Source: Megalobrama amblycephala (taxonomy: Eukaryota > Chordata > Actinopteri > Cypriniformes > Xenocyprididae). Taken from it: a stretch of 64,000 nt of DNA. The translations under genes were made by a program, and so were the position numbers. Within the stretch, counting starts at the first letter, position 1. Each line of letters opens with the position of its first letter. The stretch is from assembly GCF_018812025.1 (NCBI RefSeq), contig NC_063058.1, positions 19,366,797 to 19,430,796 on the forward strand, read 5' to 3'. Positions 1 through 12,520 of the stretch are shown piece after piece. Under the pieces are notes generated by a model that saw nothing but the letters and a program-made list of their open reading frames with translations, had not been told where the DNA came from and ran no database searches.

Positions 1-192
1 TGTGTTAACTTGTAAAGATTATCTTGATAGACAAAACGTGTAAGTGTCATAACCCTTTGTTAAACACAGAGCTTATTTTCTGCGATTTTCCAAAAGTCTA
101 TGGGAAAAATGCATAGGCTTTCAACCGAGGGAACCCGTGCGCCGCTAACTTCCGGGTTGGCCTACAAAAACGCGTCATCCCTGGGGCACTCT

Positions 193-278
193 ATTGGTTT
201 GGTGTGTCAGGGCAATTTTGGACCCAGACGCTGCTGATATGAGCCAACTCTGCAGTCTGCTTTCGTCGCCACTAGTTT
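193..278. repeat. Dispersed repeat fragment, copy 1 of 2
   Basis: About 85 bp here, in the intron downstream of the last visible fbxl13 exon, closely match 51026-51111 inside an nt5dc3 intron. Shared words include GGTTTGGTGTGTCAGG and GACCCAGACGCTGCTGATATGA. Both copies are on the same strand. No terminal repeats are visible at either copy, so this is probably an internal piece of a dispersed element. The rest of 1-426 holds nothing I recognise. Confidence 0.55.
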
Positions 279-426
279 GTCTGCTTCGGTTTGGTATGTT
301 CCCGCCTTTAAGAGTTTTTGGCCCATTTTTTGTTGTCTCACACCACAGAGGAAAAAAAAGGTTCTCAAAAAGACACTGTGTTTGCATTTTTCTATATATT
401 CACATAAGTGCATTGGCTTCTCTCAC

Positions 427-3400
427 TTGATACACCCTGAGATATTTAGTTTGCACAGTTTAGTCAGACTTCCTAAAGACTTCAAGCTGGCGTCAGTCAT
501 GCGAGGACAGTCGGACACATGGACCTCACTGAGTTTCAGAGAGCTCCGGCACAGGGCCTTCAAGCTGCTGTCCGTCATTCGCTCATTACCTGAAATGCAG
601 AACACACAGTTTCTGTTTTACTAATTTAGCCTTTCTAGCCATGCCACATTATTTGAACGCACAAATACAAACCTTCTATTTGGATCTTGGTGAGGCTGAT
701 CACTTCCGCGATTGTTTTGAATGCCACATCAGATACAAACGGTGAGTCCAATAGGGAAATCACAGTCAGAGAACGACATTTAGATACTAAGACCTTGCAA
801 CAAAGAAAACAATAATCACCAATTCAAACTTAGTGTCCAATAGATGTTGCCATATTTTATGAACATAATACATACCTGCAAACAGGTGTCTGTGAGGGTG
901 GGAAGGTCATCTAACACAATCTGTTGAAGTGAACTGCAAGCCTCAGCGACATATGTAAATCCATCCACAGATATCTGTAGAGTAGAAAAAATGTTTCTAA
1001 CATTTATATAATGCAATTAATTTGATCAATCCTTAATCTGATAATATTACTAGTTCGCACATCCTATATGTGTCAACACTAACCTGAGAACAACCGGAGA
1101 GGTCTAGATGACTGAGTCTGTGACAGCCTTTCCCTGTGGTCAGATACTGCAGGCCTTTATCAGAGAAACCCATGCAGTATGCCAGATTCAGAGACCGCAG
1201 CGTCAGACAGCATCTTTTAAACAACAGTCAGTACCAGAACCATAAAAATACAGTTATTTCTGTCATTATGGTTGTGTACTGAGAAACATGTAAGAAGTTT
1301 GTACCTTGAGAGGACTCTTATAGTAGCATTAGTTATATGAGTAAAGGCCAGATTAAGATAGAGGAGAGAGTGACATCCCTCTAAAATCATCTTCATATTT
1401 TCATCCTGTCAAGATTGTTTCCAAACAAAACGGGTATTAGATTAACCACAAGCAGCAAAACCTATAAACACAATGTGTTTGTGTTCTACTTGCATTAACA
1501 TTTAGGCATTCACTCAGATTGAGTTCTTGAAGATTTCGGCATTGACCTTTGAAAATAAAACACATGTAAGATCCTTGTCATATCATTGATCAAACTGAAG
1601 ATTTATGTCATTTTTAAACTGATTAAAGTAAATTTACTGATGCGTCTGAAGCTCAACCCCTGCACCATTGTGCAACCGCACAAGTTTACAGAGATCACAT
1701 AGACACGATGTGCTCGCAGTATTCTCTCCACAGTCTGATCTGTGATCCAGCTGCTCTCAGAGGAGAAATCAATCTGTGGAAACACATCTTACAGATTATA
1801 CTGTCTATATACACTTGTGAAAAAGAAGTGCACTTTAGCATACTTTTAAGTGTACTTAAGACAGAAAGTAAGTGGAAAACTTAAGTGGAAACTGAATTAG
1901 ATGTTTTTTTAGACACTTAATTGAATGTTATTTAAAATTAGATGAAAATGGTACACTATGTAACTTTGCATGCAAACAAAATTGCATGCATTTTGCTGAA
2001 GAACATTTTTTCTGTGTGGATGAATATGGTTCGTTCTCATAACTAAAAAAAGAGAGAGATTATCCTACTGCTCATAAAACATTCACTACTAGGGTTAAGA
2101 GATATAACCAGTTTGGATGGAAAGGATCTAAAGCTGACAAGCTGAAGACGTTACTGTAGCTTTACCCATTAATAGGCATGGTACTTCCTTGAAAATAAAT
2201 TACAAGCGCTACAACCCATAATTAAATGACCCTTCACAATAGATAATGCTTTACAATGAACTCTGTTAGAGAGCTATAATTTATCTGTTTAATATAATAC
2301 TTTACTCAGCTGTTGAGCAATAAAAACACCATCTCCATGTTGCTTTAACAACATTTCAAATCCCTCAGTTCTCACCATCTCCGAAAAGCCATACCAATGT
2401 TGATTCTTGTTTTATTACGACCAAGCCAATGTTGATTCTCTCGACATTTAGCTGCTCCGTGTCAACCTTTCTCGATCTCTGTGACTAACGAACTAACCTA
2501 TGCCACTCCCACATCATACACAGTAGACGGAGCAACTTTTCTCTGTTTATGGACACGAGTGATGTACGTATGCAATTTCTCTTTGAAAACCAATACGTCA
2601 GGTCTAAAATATAAACGTTATAATAGGCTTACTATTTACTACACTGTAAAACCCAATAAGTTCAGAATACTCAAAACATTTGAGGAAACTTATTACCTCA
2701 AAACATTTAGGTAAACTAACTCATTTTTTTTTAAAGTTGGTAGAACTTAAAATTTTTGTGACAAGTGGGGCTGAGAGCCATGGAAGCGGATCAAGGCCAG
2801 TGTGGTGCACAGGTGTCTCTCACTAACAATCCCGTCACCAGCATCCCTTTTCCAACTCATCATAATGTTAATTACATACAGTTAACTTACATAAACATCA
2901 CATTCAGATCTTGGTTAAATGTTACATAGCAAATAACACATGCTATATAACTATCAGAGAGTCATTACATACTTGCATATATGTAATCAAACAACATATG
3001 TGGTCTTAAATGTTTTGCAGCTCATCCTCAACCTAACCACAGGCTCTACTCTTCACCACAGTGGTAACCCTACAAAACTAACATAACAGAACCCCCCTGA
3101 ATCCCAACATAACACAACATTAAACATTAACTTATATCTCCATATGTTAATCTTGTGCAAAAACACACAAAATAACACTTAATTTCAACAGTTATTTATA
3201 TGGTCTGACGCAAAGCATGCTGGGAATTAGAAATCTGCTGCAGCTCAACTCAATCATATTAAGTTTAGCTTACTACAATGAAATTTTGAGTTCATGCAAC
3301 TTTTTCCTATTAAGTACAATGAACTTTCATTATTATTTGAGTGAAACAAACTCATTTAATTTAATTAATTTCACTGTTCAGTTTTACAGTGCACAAATCT

Positions 3401-6400
3401 TTGACTCATTATTTAAAAATAGTTCATTTTGGAAAAATGTTACATAGTGTACCTTTAAGTAGGATTAAAGTACATCTTTATATGTAAATTCATAATTACA
3501 TCTTTGAAATATGGTTACAGTGTACAGCCAAATGTACTGACAAGCAATTTTGGTTAACGAAAATACACTTTAATGTATTTTTTATTTAAACTTGTATGTA
3601 ATGTATGTTTAAATATATTTCTAATTACACATTTGTAATGATGAAATTGCAATTTAGTACAATGTAAAATTGAATAACACATTACAGTTAAATTTATAGT
3701 ATTTTACATGTGCTTTATTATGTAAGTCAACATCAAAATAAGTGTACTTCGTTAAAGCGTGAAAAAATTATAATATGATGTAAAATGTACTTTAAAGTAA
3801 AACTTTTAATTTGACATCATTACAAAGTTCCCTTTTTAAAAGTGTACTTAAGTGTATCAAGAAACATAGTCATGAAAGTGCACTATCTTTAAGTACACTT
3901 AAATGGCTTTTTATTTAATTACTATTAAGGTTTGGCACACTACAAGTGCACATTCAATACAATTAAGTGCACTTCTTTTTCACAAGGGTATAGCTGAATT
4001 AAAGAGTGTTTAAGTGAGCTGCACTGACCTCAGTCCACAATGAGCTGATTTGAGTGATCGCTTTCCAAGAATGACACACCTGAGCACATTTCAAGAGGTC
4101 ACGCACACCTAGACTTTGGAAGATCTGCACCAAATTGTTTATTAAAATCACAGTTGACATGAAGCCAGTTATATGATGGTAACATCACAGAGGTTAAGTG
4201 ATACCTTAAGAGACAGCTTGTTAGGCAGCAGTGATAGTCTGTCCTGTCCATTGCCCTGTGGTATCTCTGAGTTCAGACTTTCTTGAATCTCTTTCTCTAG
4301 CCTCTGAACATACAGACATACATAATACCTAAATATCTTATATTAAATGCATTTGTGTTTCACACACATTTTAATTTGAAAAACTACCTTAAAATACTCC
4401 TTTGTTCTTTTAGCGTCATGTACAACATGACGCCAACTCATTATGATGTTTCTGCAGTGAACAGACTCCTGCGCTTTCTGTAGTTTCCTCACAGCATCTG
4501 GATAACATAGATAATGCCTTCATATGTTACAATACAGTGTTGGTGGTAATGTAACATGTAATCAGATTACTTTTTTCAAGTAACTAAAGAAGTAATGCAT
4601 TACTTTTACATTTACAACAAAATCTGAGTTACCTTTTTTAAAAAGTTTCGCAAGTTACTTTGTTTTCCCATTTATTGACTGACACCTCCTGTCATCATAT
4701 TGAGAGAAATCAGGTGAACAAGATTATTCTAGACTAGTTCTATATTAAATGTGAGCATTCATTTACTCATTTACTTTGTCTTATTCTTCTGTATTCCAGA
4801 AAAGCACAGCTAAAAGACTTGTTTGTTTGAGCTGCGCCCTCTACTGTACAGGTGTGAATTTGCATTTCCTTCAGCCTGAGGCTTATTCATTTCACTTTTG
4901 GTGTGAAAGGGCCTTTATATTTGCTAAAAATAGAACTTTTTTGCTGTTATAAAAAAAGGTAACATAATGCATAACTTTCCATAAAAAGTAACTAAGTTAC
5001 ATAATTAGTTACTTTTTTAGAGAGTAACGCAATATTGTAATGCATTGCTTTTAAAAGTAACTTCCCCCAAGACTGGTAACAATATTAATAGAGAACAAAA
5101 TGGTGTTTAAATTTAATAGCTGGATTTCCTAAATATTCCAACTTTGAATTCCATGTAACCTGATACATACCATTCTGCCTGTTTTTGCGAAAGCAAACCC
5201 ACGCGGTCCACTTGATGAAAGCCAGTTTTATCCCTCTCTGTGTGTGATACAGCTTAGCCTCTTCTATTCTCTCTAGGAGCCTGGCAGCTTTCATTTTCTT
5301 CTTCGAAATATAACTCTTCCAACCCCTTTAACATGAGAAGACAGACATTAACCTAGACAGTCCCAGAGTTTTTATACCACTGTAAAACATTTAAGCTGAT
5401 TAAACTTAGAAATGTAAGTTCACCTGCTGCCTTAAAAATGTGAGTTAACTCAACTTGAAGATAAGCTTTGTTTCAACTCAAAAATAGTCAAGACAACGCA
5501 TTACTTTAAGTTAAAATTTAAACTTAAAGTAATGCATTGTCTTGACTATTTGTGAGTTGAAACAAAGCTTATCTTCAAGTTGAGTTAAATTATGTTTAGT
5601 TGAGTTAACTCACATTTTTAAGGCAGCAGGTGAATTTACATTTCTAAGTTTAACCAGCTGAAAATGTTTTACAGTTGTGTTTCCATTAAGAATCTTTACC
5701 ATACTGCCAAAAAGGTTCTTTAAGGGTTCTTTAGATTTTTACATTGATTCTTTTATGGCATCACTGTGAAGCAAAGCAGGTTTTGTTTGCTGTTGTGGCT
5801 CTTTAGCTTATATACAGTTTTTTGACACTCACATGAAGCACATTTTGGTCAGGTTGGCTCGATAACATGAGAAAGCTTTCTCCAACGAATGCGACAGAAA
5901 CTGTGAGAGGGGAAAAAAATGAATAAATTAGTTTAATGGATGTGTGATAGCGCAACCCAATTCACTCTGAATAAAGAATATATGAAGATAAATGAGATTT
6001 ACCAGGCTGTCTTCTGAATTTCCAAAAATACCATACACAATGTTTCCTGCCAGTGAGATTTGTTTGTCTTTGTCAATAAATGTGTGCCTAAAGAATTCAG
6101 AAACAATTTACATTTTAGAGCTATTAGTAGTAGTAGTATTAAAACTACTGTTTAAAGCTTATAAACTTGAATTTACATCTCAGTCATCATTTCTTTTCTA
6201 ATGTCACAAATTATACACAAGCCCACATACAGTACCAGCAAATCTCAAAATCCTGATCCTCTAGAATTGATCGGATCTTCTCTTCTATAAAGTGCAAAGG
6301 ATCTTCAGGGCATGAGACACATATCCCAGCAAGCAAAGCCTATTGAAATGCAAAATAAATAAATAAACATATAGCATTAGCTTAATAATCCATTAAACTA

Positions 6401-6613
6401 ATAGTATTTATTTAAAACAATATATATATATTTAACATTATTAATAACATGTTATAAACAAATGAATCTGATTCTGTTCAGTTACACTATTTACTTGGCT
6501 GACTCAATTATTAACTTAGTAGATCATTAAATCACCTTGTAAATCTGAGGAAGTGAATGTTTAATAATGTAGTCTCTCAAAATTGGATCTGAATCTTGCA
6601 AAGAAGTCATCAT
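427..6613 (-). CDS. fbxl13: F-box and leucine-rich repeat protein 13 (FBXL13/DRC6), 5' part, runs off the left edge
   Basis: FBXL13 is an F-box/LRR protein. The family serves as an SCF ubiquitin-ligase substrate receptor and, as DRC6, as a subunit of the ciliary nexin-dynein regulatory complex. Exons read on the minus strand: 6536-6613 (start, MMTSLQDSDP), 6236-6339, 6003-6089, 5833-5900, 5171-5325, 4388-4497, 4205-4303, 4029-4124, 1638-1773, 1490-1546, 1305-1405, 1084-1213, 876-974, 673-786, 427-589. The F-box spans the exons at 4303 and 4124 (LLPNKLSLK, then FQSLGVRDLLKCAQVCHSW). The seven following exons encode tandem cysteine-containing LRRs (LRSLNLAYCMGFSDKGL, LSHLDLSGCSQ). The last visible exon ends inside an LRR, so more exons lie beyond base 1. 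The head-to-head position with armc10 matches human 7q22. The first of two adjacent ATGs was taken as the start; an upstream non-coding exon is possible. Confidence 0.9.
1812..3988. mobile_element. Non-autonomous TIR DNA transposon in an fbxl13 intron
   Basis: The ends are inverted repeats: CACTTGTGAAAAAGAAGTGC on the left and the complement of CCCTTGTGAAAAAGAAGTGC on the right. Both sides are flanked by TATA, a likely target duplication. The interior is AT-rich and rich in the sub-terminal word AAGTGTACTT, with no transposase-like reading frame. A second inverted-repeat sequence seems nested at about 2643-3395, starting ACTGTAAAAC and ending GTTTTACAGT. Superfamily not determined. Confidence 0.7.
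4535..5075. mobile_element. hAT-like non-autonomous element in an fbxl13 intron
   Basis: It starts CAGTGTTGGTGGTAATG and ends with the near-complement CCCCCAAGACTG. Both halves are built of AGTTACTTTTTAAAGTAA-type words. The flanks GTTACAAT and GTAACAAT match at 7 of 8 bases, as expected for an aged 8-bp hAT duplication. Relatives lie at 26393 and 27811-28318. No transposase frame. Confidence 0.65.
5380..5676. repeat. Foldback (palindromic) MITE
   Basis: Two arms of about 140 bp are inverted copies of each other: 5380-5525 runs through AACTTGAAGATAAGCTTTG and reappears reverse-complemented up to 5676. The outer ends are ACTGTAAAACATTT and AAATGTTTTACAGT. There is no coding capacity. It sits in an intron of fbxl13. 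Confidence 0.75.
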
Positions 6614-6784
6614 AAAAACGATGGTGAAGTGGTAGATTAATGATTTCCCGCAGGTAGTGAAACAATAACCTGAGACACCTGTAGCTTCTGTCAATATTTA
6701 CATTCATGTTGCTTGGTGACCTGAGCAAGTGGTTGGTCAGATGAAATAATGGAATAGCAATATATATATATTGCTATTCCAATT

Positions 6785-6787
<3 letters not shown>

Positions 6788-6853
<66 letters not shown>
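6788..6853. repeat. (TA)n microsatellite
   Basis: About 33 uninterrupted TA dinucleotides, flanked by AATTCAAATA on the left and its complement TATTTGAATT on the right. A shorter TA run inside an inverted copy of TGGAATAGCAAT lies just upstream at 6751-6781. Confidence 0.9.
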
Positions 6854-6856
<3 letters not shown>

Positions 6857-7100
6857 AATTTCAAATAAAATTTCATCATATAGGTTAATTATGTGCCCAA
6901 ATATATGTAGCCTACAACAGTGATATATAAACTTAATAAATTTTACATTTATTCCCTTTAATGCATGCAGACAGAATTTAAGTTGAAGTAGTTTTATGCC
7001 TGTTTTTAATGATTTCAAGCAATATTTGAAGATTTAAGAGTACATTTTGGGGGATTAAATAGAGCATTCTGGGAAATGTTGTTCTGTTTTATATATAAAT

Positions 7101-7161
7101 ACACACACACACACACACACACATACATACATACATACATTAAATACATAAAACACATTTG

Positions 7162-7214
<53 letters not shown>

Positions 7215-7222
7215 GTGTGTGT
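7101..7222. repeat. (AC)n and (TG)n microsatellites
   Basis: An AC run (7101-7122) with a following (ATAC)n tract, then a TG run (7168-7222) broken once by GC. The complementary AC and TG tracts 45 bp apart could pair. Both are upstream of armc10. Confidence 0.85.
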
Positions 7223-7540
7223 AATTAAAAAATTTTGATTTGTTCGATCTCTTTAAATATTTCGTTCAAAAACACTAACATCGTTAATGAACGCTCGCTC
7301 AACTCAAAATGTATTACTGAATGATTATAATTATAATAATATATGTACATTTAACCCAAAGTCATTCATGAACGCAACTCCGCGAAACGTGTTGGTCGTC
7401 CACTGATGCAATAGGCGGCAACGCGCAGAGGAAACCGTCAATGACGAGTATATGATCAGGAAGTATGTACATCTTTATTTATCCTGTCGGACGAGAACCA
7501 TGTGTTAATATTTATGTATGAAATCTGCGCATATCGCAGA

Positions 7541-8412
7541 ATGGGAGATGACAATGTCATAGCCCGGCTCGGCAGCATGAAGGCTCTGTTGGGGATTGTA
7601 GCAGGAGCTGGAGCCTCCTATGGGATTTACAAACTAGTCTTTGGTCGTGTAGGAGATGGAGGAGTAAACAGAAGAAAGTCTGCGAAAAGTGTGAATATTC
7701 AGCCTGGGAGCTTAATGGCCAAAGTATCCGGATTTAAAGTTGTCAGTAAGAGTGATAATCTGGATCCGTCTGCGGAGACTGAATCTAGTAAGTGACATTC
7801 AAATGTTTTTTTTATGAGAAAGTAAACATTGACACCTCTATATAAGTTTACAGTATTTTTTTTTAATCAAACACATTGTATTGATTAAATATGGGGAGTT
7901 TGTTAATTTTTGTGTTCTGGATCTTTTCATACAAACCTTTTCTTTATTGTTTTTTTCTTCTCATAAGGTGATATTCACTCAAAATCTGCTGCCAGCCTGG
8001 AGCCTCGACATCTGAGCATGCTTCTCTCCCTTCTGCAGAGCAGCCCAAACCCAGAAGAGAGGAGAAATGTTCTCGTAACCTTAGGAAATGCTGCTGCCTT
8101 TACTGTAAACCAGGTCAGCGAATTGTTAGGCTTCTGGACACTGTGCATTACGCGTACTTGGTTAATATGTTTTGACTTGAAGTAGAGTAAAGAACCTCTC
8201 ACTTTGCAGTTGATGTATCATGTTTACAATAATTATTTGCTTTTCTTATTCAGGATCTTCTGCGAGAATTTGGAGGTCTTCACATCATAGCAGGCTTCCT
8301 CTCAGACCCTTCATCTGAGATCCGGGTTCAGACTCTAAACGCTCTGAACAACTTAAGCATGAATATCCGCAATCAAGAGCAGCTGAAGGTACTGCAAAAA
8401 CTGTATAGATTT

Positions 8413-8448
<36 letters not shown>

Positions 8449-9126
8449 TTTTTTTTTAAGTACATGCCTGTTGGTTTTGAATCTGTGTTGTTGTTGTTGT
8501 TAGGTAATATTATTCAAAATAGTTTTTTGATAATTAAAATAAAACTAAAATAAAATATAAATGAAAAATGAAAGTCTTAAATAAAAAAAATGCCTTGGCA
8601 ACTAACTTAAACACATTAAAGTGATTAAATTACAAAAAGTAAAATATAAATAAATTAAAACTGTATAGAAATTTGTGCTAAGTCAATTAATCGCATCTAA
8701 TATATAAGTTTGAAACTTTTATGTTTCAATTAATGTGCAATTAATCGTGATTAAAAGTTTCAAACTTATATATTAGATGCGATTAATCGTGATTAAAAGT
8801 TTCAAACTTATATATTAGATGTGATTAATCGCGATTAAAAGTTTCAAACTTATATATTAGATGCGATTAATCGCGATTAAAAGCTTCAAACTTATATATT
8901 AGATGCGATTAATTGTGATTAAAATTTTCAAACTTATAATTTAGATGCGATTAATCGTGATTAAAAGTTTCAAACTTATATATTAGATGCGATTTAATCG
9001 TGATTAAACGATTTGACAGAAAAAAGTTAATAAAAAAGTTAATAAAAAAATGTGATGGGGGAGCTGAAAGAAATTTAAAATGGTAAAAGAAAAGCTAATT
9101 CAAAATATGAATATATAGCATTATTG

Positions 9127-9194
<68 letters not shown>

Positions 9195-12100
9195 ACACCA
9201 TGTTCTCTCATTGATACTATGGTTACACACGTCTCTGTTGTTGTTCAGATATATATCCCCTCAGTGATGCAGCTGATTGAGATGTCGCCTGTGAACTCTG
9301 ACCTTCAGCTGGCAGCGCTCCGATTACTCACTAATCTGTCCGTCACCGATAACCACCAGCATCTGATGAAGAATTCTATTACACTCCTCCTATCGCTCCT
9401 CGTAGTGAGCAATGAAGTCCTACAGGTGATTTTGGAGTAACGTATTGAATGATATTTGTACACAATCAGATTTGTTGAATATTTAATCTGTTCCTGCAGA
9501 TCCAAGTCCTGAAGGTCCTAGTAAATCTTTCCTCCAATCCAGATTTGATGGACGATATTGTGCAAGCCCAGGTGAAGTAATATGTCATTTATGGTTGCTG
9601 CTGTAATGCTTTCCCCTTTTTGTTGGCGAAATCCAGTGCAATGAATTTTGTCTCATGCAAACACAATATGATTATAAATAGATAAACCTATAAATAATCG
9701 CCTTGGTTGCTGGGTGTCCTAGTTTGTCTCATTGGCTGCTGTTGATGCCTATATCTATTTTAAGACCACTCTGTGGCCATGATTTAGTTTAGAGCTGCAT
9801 GATTTGGGGGAAAATATCTAAAGAAAAACCTCAAGGTTTGATGTGCTTGTTTGAATCGCTTAATAATATGGCCAAAGAGTTGTGATTATACAGTACAGTC
9901 CAAAAGTTTGGAACCACTAAGATTTTTAATGTTTTTAAAAGAAGTTTTGTCTGCTCACCAAGGCTACATTTATTTAATTAAAAATACAGTAAAAACAGTA
10001 ATATTGTGAAATATTATTACAATTTAAAATAACTGTTTTCTATTTGAATATATTTCACAAAGTAATTTATTCCTGTGATGGCAAAGCTGAATTTTCAGCA
10101 TCATTACTCCAGTCTTCAGTGTCACATGATCCTTCAGAAATCATTCTAATATGCTGATCTGCTGCTCAAGAAACATTTAATGTGTACAATTGTACAAAAT
10201 ATTTGTGTACAATATTTTTTTTCAGGATTATTTGATGAATAGAAAGTTCAAAAGAACAGTGTTTATCTGAAATCTAATCTTTTGTAACATTATAAATGTC
10301 TTTTGATTGATTTAATGCATCCTTGCTGAATAAATGTATTCATTTCTTGAATTTCTTTTCAAAAAAATAAAAATAAAAATTCTTACTGACCCCAAACTTT
10401 TGAACGGTAGTGTATAATGCTACAGAAGCTTTGTATTTCAGATAAATGTTGTTCTTTTGAACTTTCTATTCATCAAGGAATCCTGAAAAAAAAAAGTACA
10501 CAACTGTTTTCAACATTGAAAATAATCATAAATGTTTCTTGAGCAGCAGATCAGCATATTAGAATGATTTCTGAAGGATCATGTGACACTAAAGACTGGA
10601 GTAACGATGCTGAAAATTCAGCTTTGCATCACAGGAATAAATTACTTTGTCAAATATATTTAAATAGTACACAGTTATTTTAAATTGTAATAATATTTCA
10701 CAATATTACTGTTTTTTACTGTATTTTTAATTAAATAAATGTAGCCTTGGTGAGCAGACGAAACTTCTTTTAAAAACATTAAAAATCTTAGTGGTTCCAA
10801 ACTTTTGGACTGTACTGTATATCAAGTAGGGCTGAAAGGTCGTGTTTATTTAATAACGCACTGTCAATTGTGATAAATCGTCCTGGTGTTATGAACATCG
10901 CCATCTTTGATACTGTCGTTATTGTGAGTTTGAATGCTGTTCGATCATACGGATATATATCCAAGCAGCTAATTTAATCTGCTGAATGAACAAAACATTT
11001 CAAGACTCACCAAACAAATGCTGTTGTCGACTGAATGCAGCCATCAAGAACATTTCTGATAGATGCCGTTTAATTCTTAGCACTTTATTTTTTAAGTTGG
11101 GAATTTTTTATTTGTAAAGTAAGTATTAGAAAAGGTTTGAATAAAATGTTGAAAGATTAATCGGAGAAGTTACTGTTATTATTTCTTGGCAAGTTCATTA
11201 AAGGATTAATCAACCAATCTGAAAATAATCAATAGATTATTCATAAAAAAAGTTGATCGATTAATCGACTAATCAGGGAAAAATCCATTAAAAAAAGTTT
11301 TTATTTTTTAAAATTTTAAATTAAAAATTTTTATGATTATAATTATTACTAAATAAAAATATTAAACAAAAAAAATATTTTAATGTTTTTAGAAATGTTG
11401 GAAGATTAATTATTTATTGGCAAGTTAAGTAAATGATTAATAAATTAATCAATCAATAGATTCGTCGCAAAATAGTTGATAGATTAATCGGAAAAATAAT
11501 TATAAAATATTGTTTTTATGATTATAATTATTACTAAATAAAAATATTAAACTAAATAAGAAATATATAAATTTTTTAAGAAATGTTGAAAGTTTAATGG
11601 CAGAGGTTATCATTATTATTTATTGGCAAGTTATCTAAATGATTAATAAACTAATCAATCAATAGATTAATCACAAAATAGTTGATAAATTAATCAATTA
11701 ATCAGAAAAATAATCAATAGAAAAATATTATTTTTATGATTATAATTATTAAAAAAAATAAATAAGAAATGGTTCAATATTTTAAGAAATATAACTTAAA
11801 TATTTTAAAATAAATAAAAATTGAATATTAAAGAAATATAATAATTACAATTTTATGGCTGTTTTAATTTCTTCATTTTCAAATGTATTTTTTAAGATTT
11901 ATTTTTTGGGCATTTTTGCCTGTATTGCGATAAGACAGTATTCAGACAGGAAGTGAAGTGGGAGAGAGAGAGGGGAACGGGATAGGGAAAGGACTGTGAA
12001 CTGGGACTCGAGCCCGAAGCACATGACTAATTTTCAAATGTTAAACCATCGTTAAACTTTTATTTAGGTGGAAAACGACAGGAAGTGCTTCACTTTGAAC

Positions 12101-12520
12101 CATGCATATATTAATTTTTAATTAAATGATCACACTAAGCTTCATTGCGATTTCGGTTTTATTTTGATTAATCGCGCAAGCGCAGCCTCAGTTTATTTCT
12201 TCTTTTAGTTCTAAGAGCTTTTATATATTTGCACGCACTCATCCAGTTACTTGTAAATCTGTTCACAGGCTCCAGCCTCCTTGATTTTGTTGTTTGACAG
12301 CTGCACAAGCACATCTGTTCTTCTCCGCCTGTTGTTTTTTGTGGGGAACCTGCGTGCGTGGAGACCCTCCGCACAGGTAGCTGAAGCTCTGAGGACGAGG
12401 CAGGACTCTCTGTACTGTGTTCTACTGGACAGCTCCTCTCAGCTGCACCGTAAGCTGCCCCTGCTGCTCTCCCATCCAGATGAGGAGGTGAAGATGCAGG
12501 TGGCCAGACTCCTCACATAA
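7541..12520 (+). CDS. armc10: Armadillo repeat-containing protein 10 (ARMC10)
   Basis: ARMC10 is a small armadillo-repeat protein anchored in the mitochondrial outer membrane and linked to mitochondrial dynamics. Six exons: 7541-7787, 7968-8113, 8254-8388, 9249-9425, 9500-9571, 12269-12520; they total 1029 nt, 342 aa, against 343 aa for the human protein. Residues about 13-35 form a hydrophobic anchor (ALLGIVAGAGASYGIYKLVFG) followed by basic residues. ARM-type helices run from about residue 95 to the end (LNALNNLSMN, LRLLTNLSVTDNHQHL, VLKVLVNLSSNP). I chose the ATG at 7541 because MGDD-type starts align with the family; an in-frame ATG at 7514 would add nine residues. The last intron (9572-12268) is filled by repeats. 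AATAAA signals lie at 13124 and 13243. Confidence 0.93.
8690..9010. repeat. 42-bp tandem repeat in armc10 intron 3
   Basis: About seven copies of a 42-bp unit containing GATTAATCGTGATTAAAAG and TTTCAAACTTATATATTAGA. Each unit carries the partly palindromic core ATTAATCGCGATTAAT. Copies differ by single bases, mainly GTG versus GCG in the core. Confidence 0.85.
9135..9189. repeat. (TA)n microsatellite
   Basis: About 27 TA repeats, ending some 60 bp before armc10 exon 4. Confidence 0.85.
9891..10818. mobile_element. Long foldback Tc1/mariner-type MITE, copy 1
   Basis: The element is nearly a perfect palindrome. Arms of about 430 bp start CAGTACAGTCCAAAAGTTTG and end with its complement, and TA lies at both outer edges. 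There is no transposase. A near-identical copy is at 37829-38765. Loop-side ends carry the complement of CCCCAAACTTTTGAACGGTAG. It occupies armc10 intron 5. Confidence 0.8.
11060..11850. repeat. Degenerate tandem repeat, unit about 170-200 bp
   Basis: AT-rich sequence in armc10 intron 5 that repeats roughly three times. Each period contains TTGGCAAGTTA, AATCAATCAATAGATT and ATGATTATAATTATTA. Copies are diverged and partly deleted. No coding potential. Confidence 0.6.

Larger units (their letters stand above)
6614..7540. promoter_or_regulatory. Shared head-to-head promoter interval of fbxl13 and armc10
   Basis: The start codons of the two genes face away from each other across about 930 bp, so this interval must hold both promoters. 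The part nearest armc10 (7375-7500) contains several CpGs, unlike the AT-rich surroundings, and is the likely initiation region. The middle is occupied by simple repeats: (TA)n at 6788-6853, (AC)n at 7101-7122 and (TG)n at 7168-7222. No TATA box or factor site is claimed. Confidence 0.5.

Noticed and set aside
6737..7018. Frame encoding alternating Tyr-Ile repeats
   Set aside because: Translation of the (TA)n microsatellite, not a protein.
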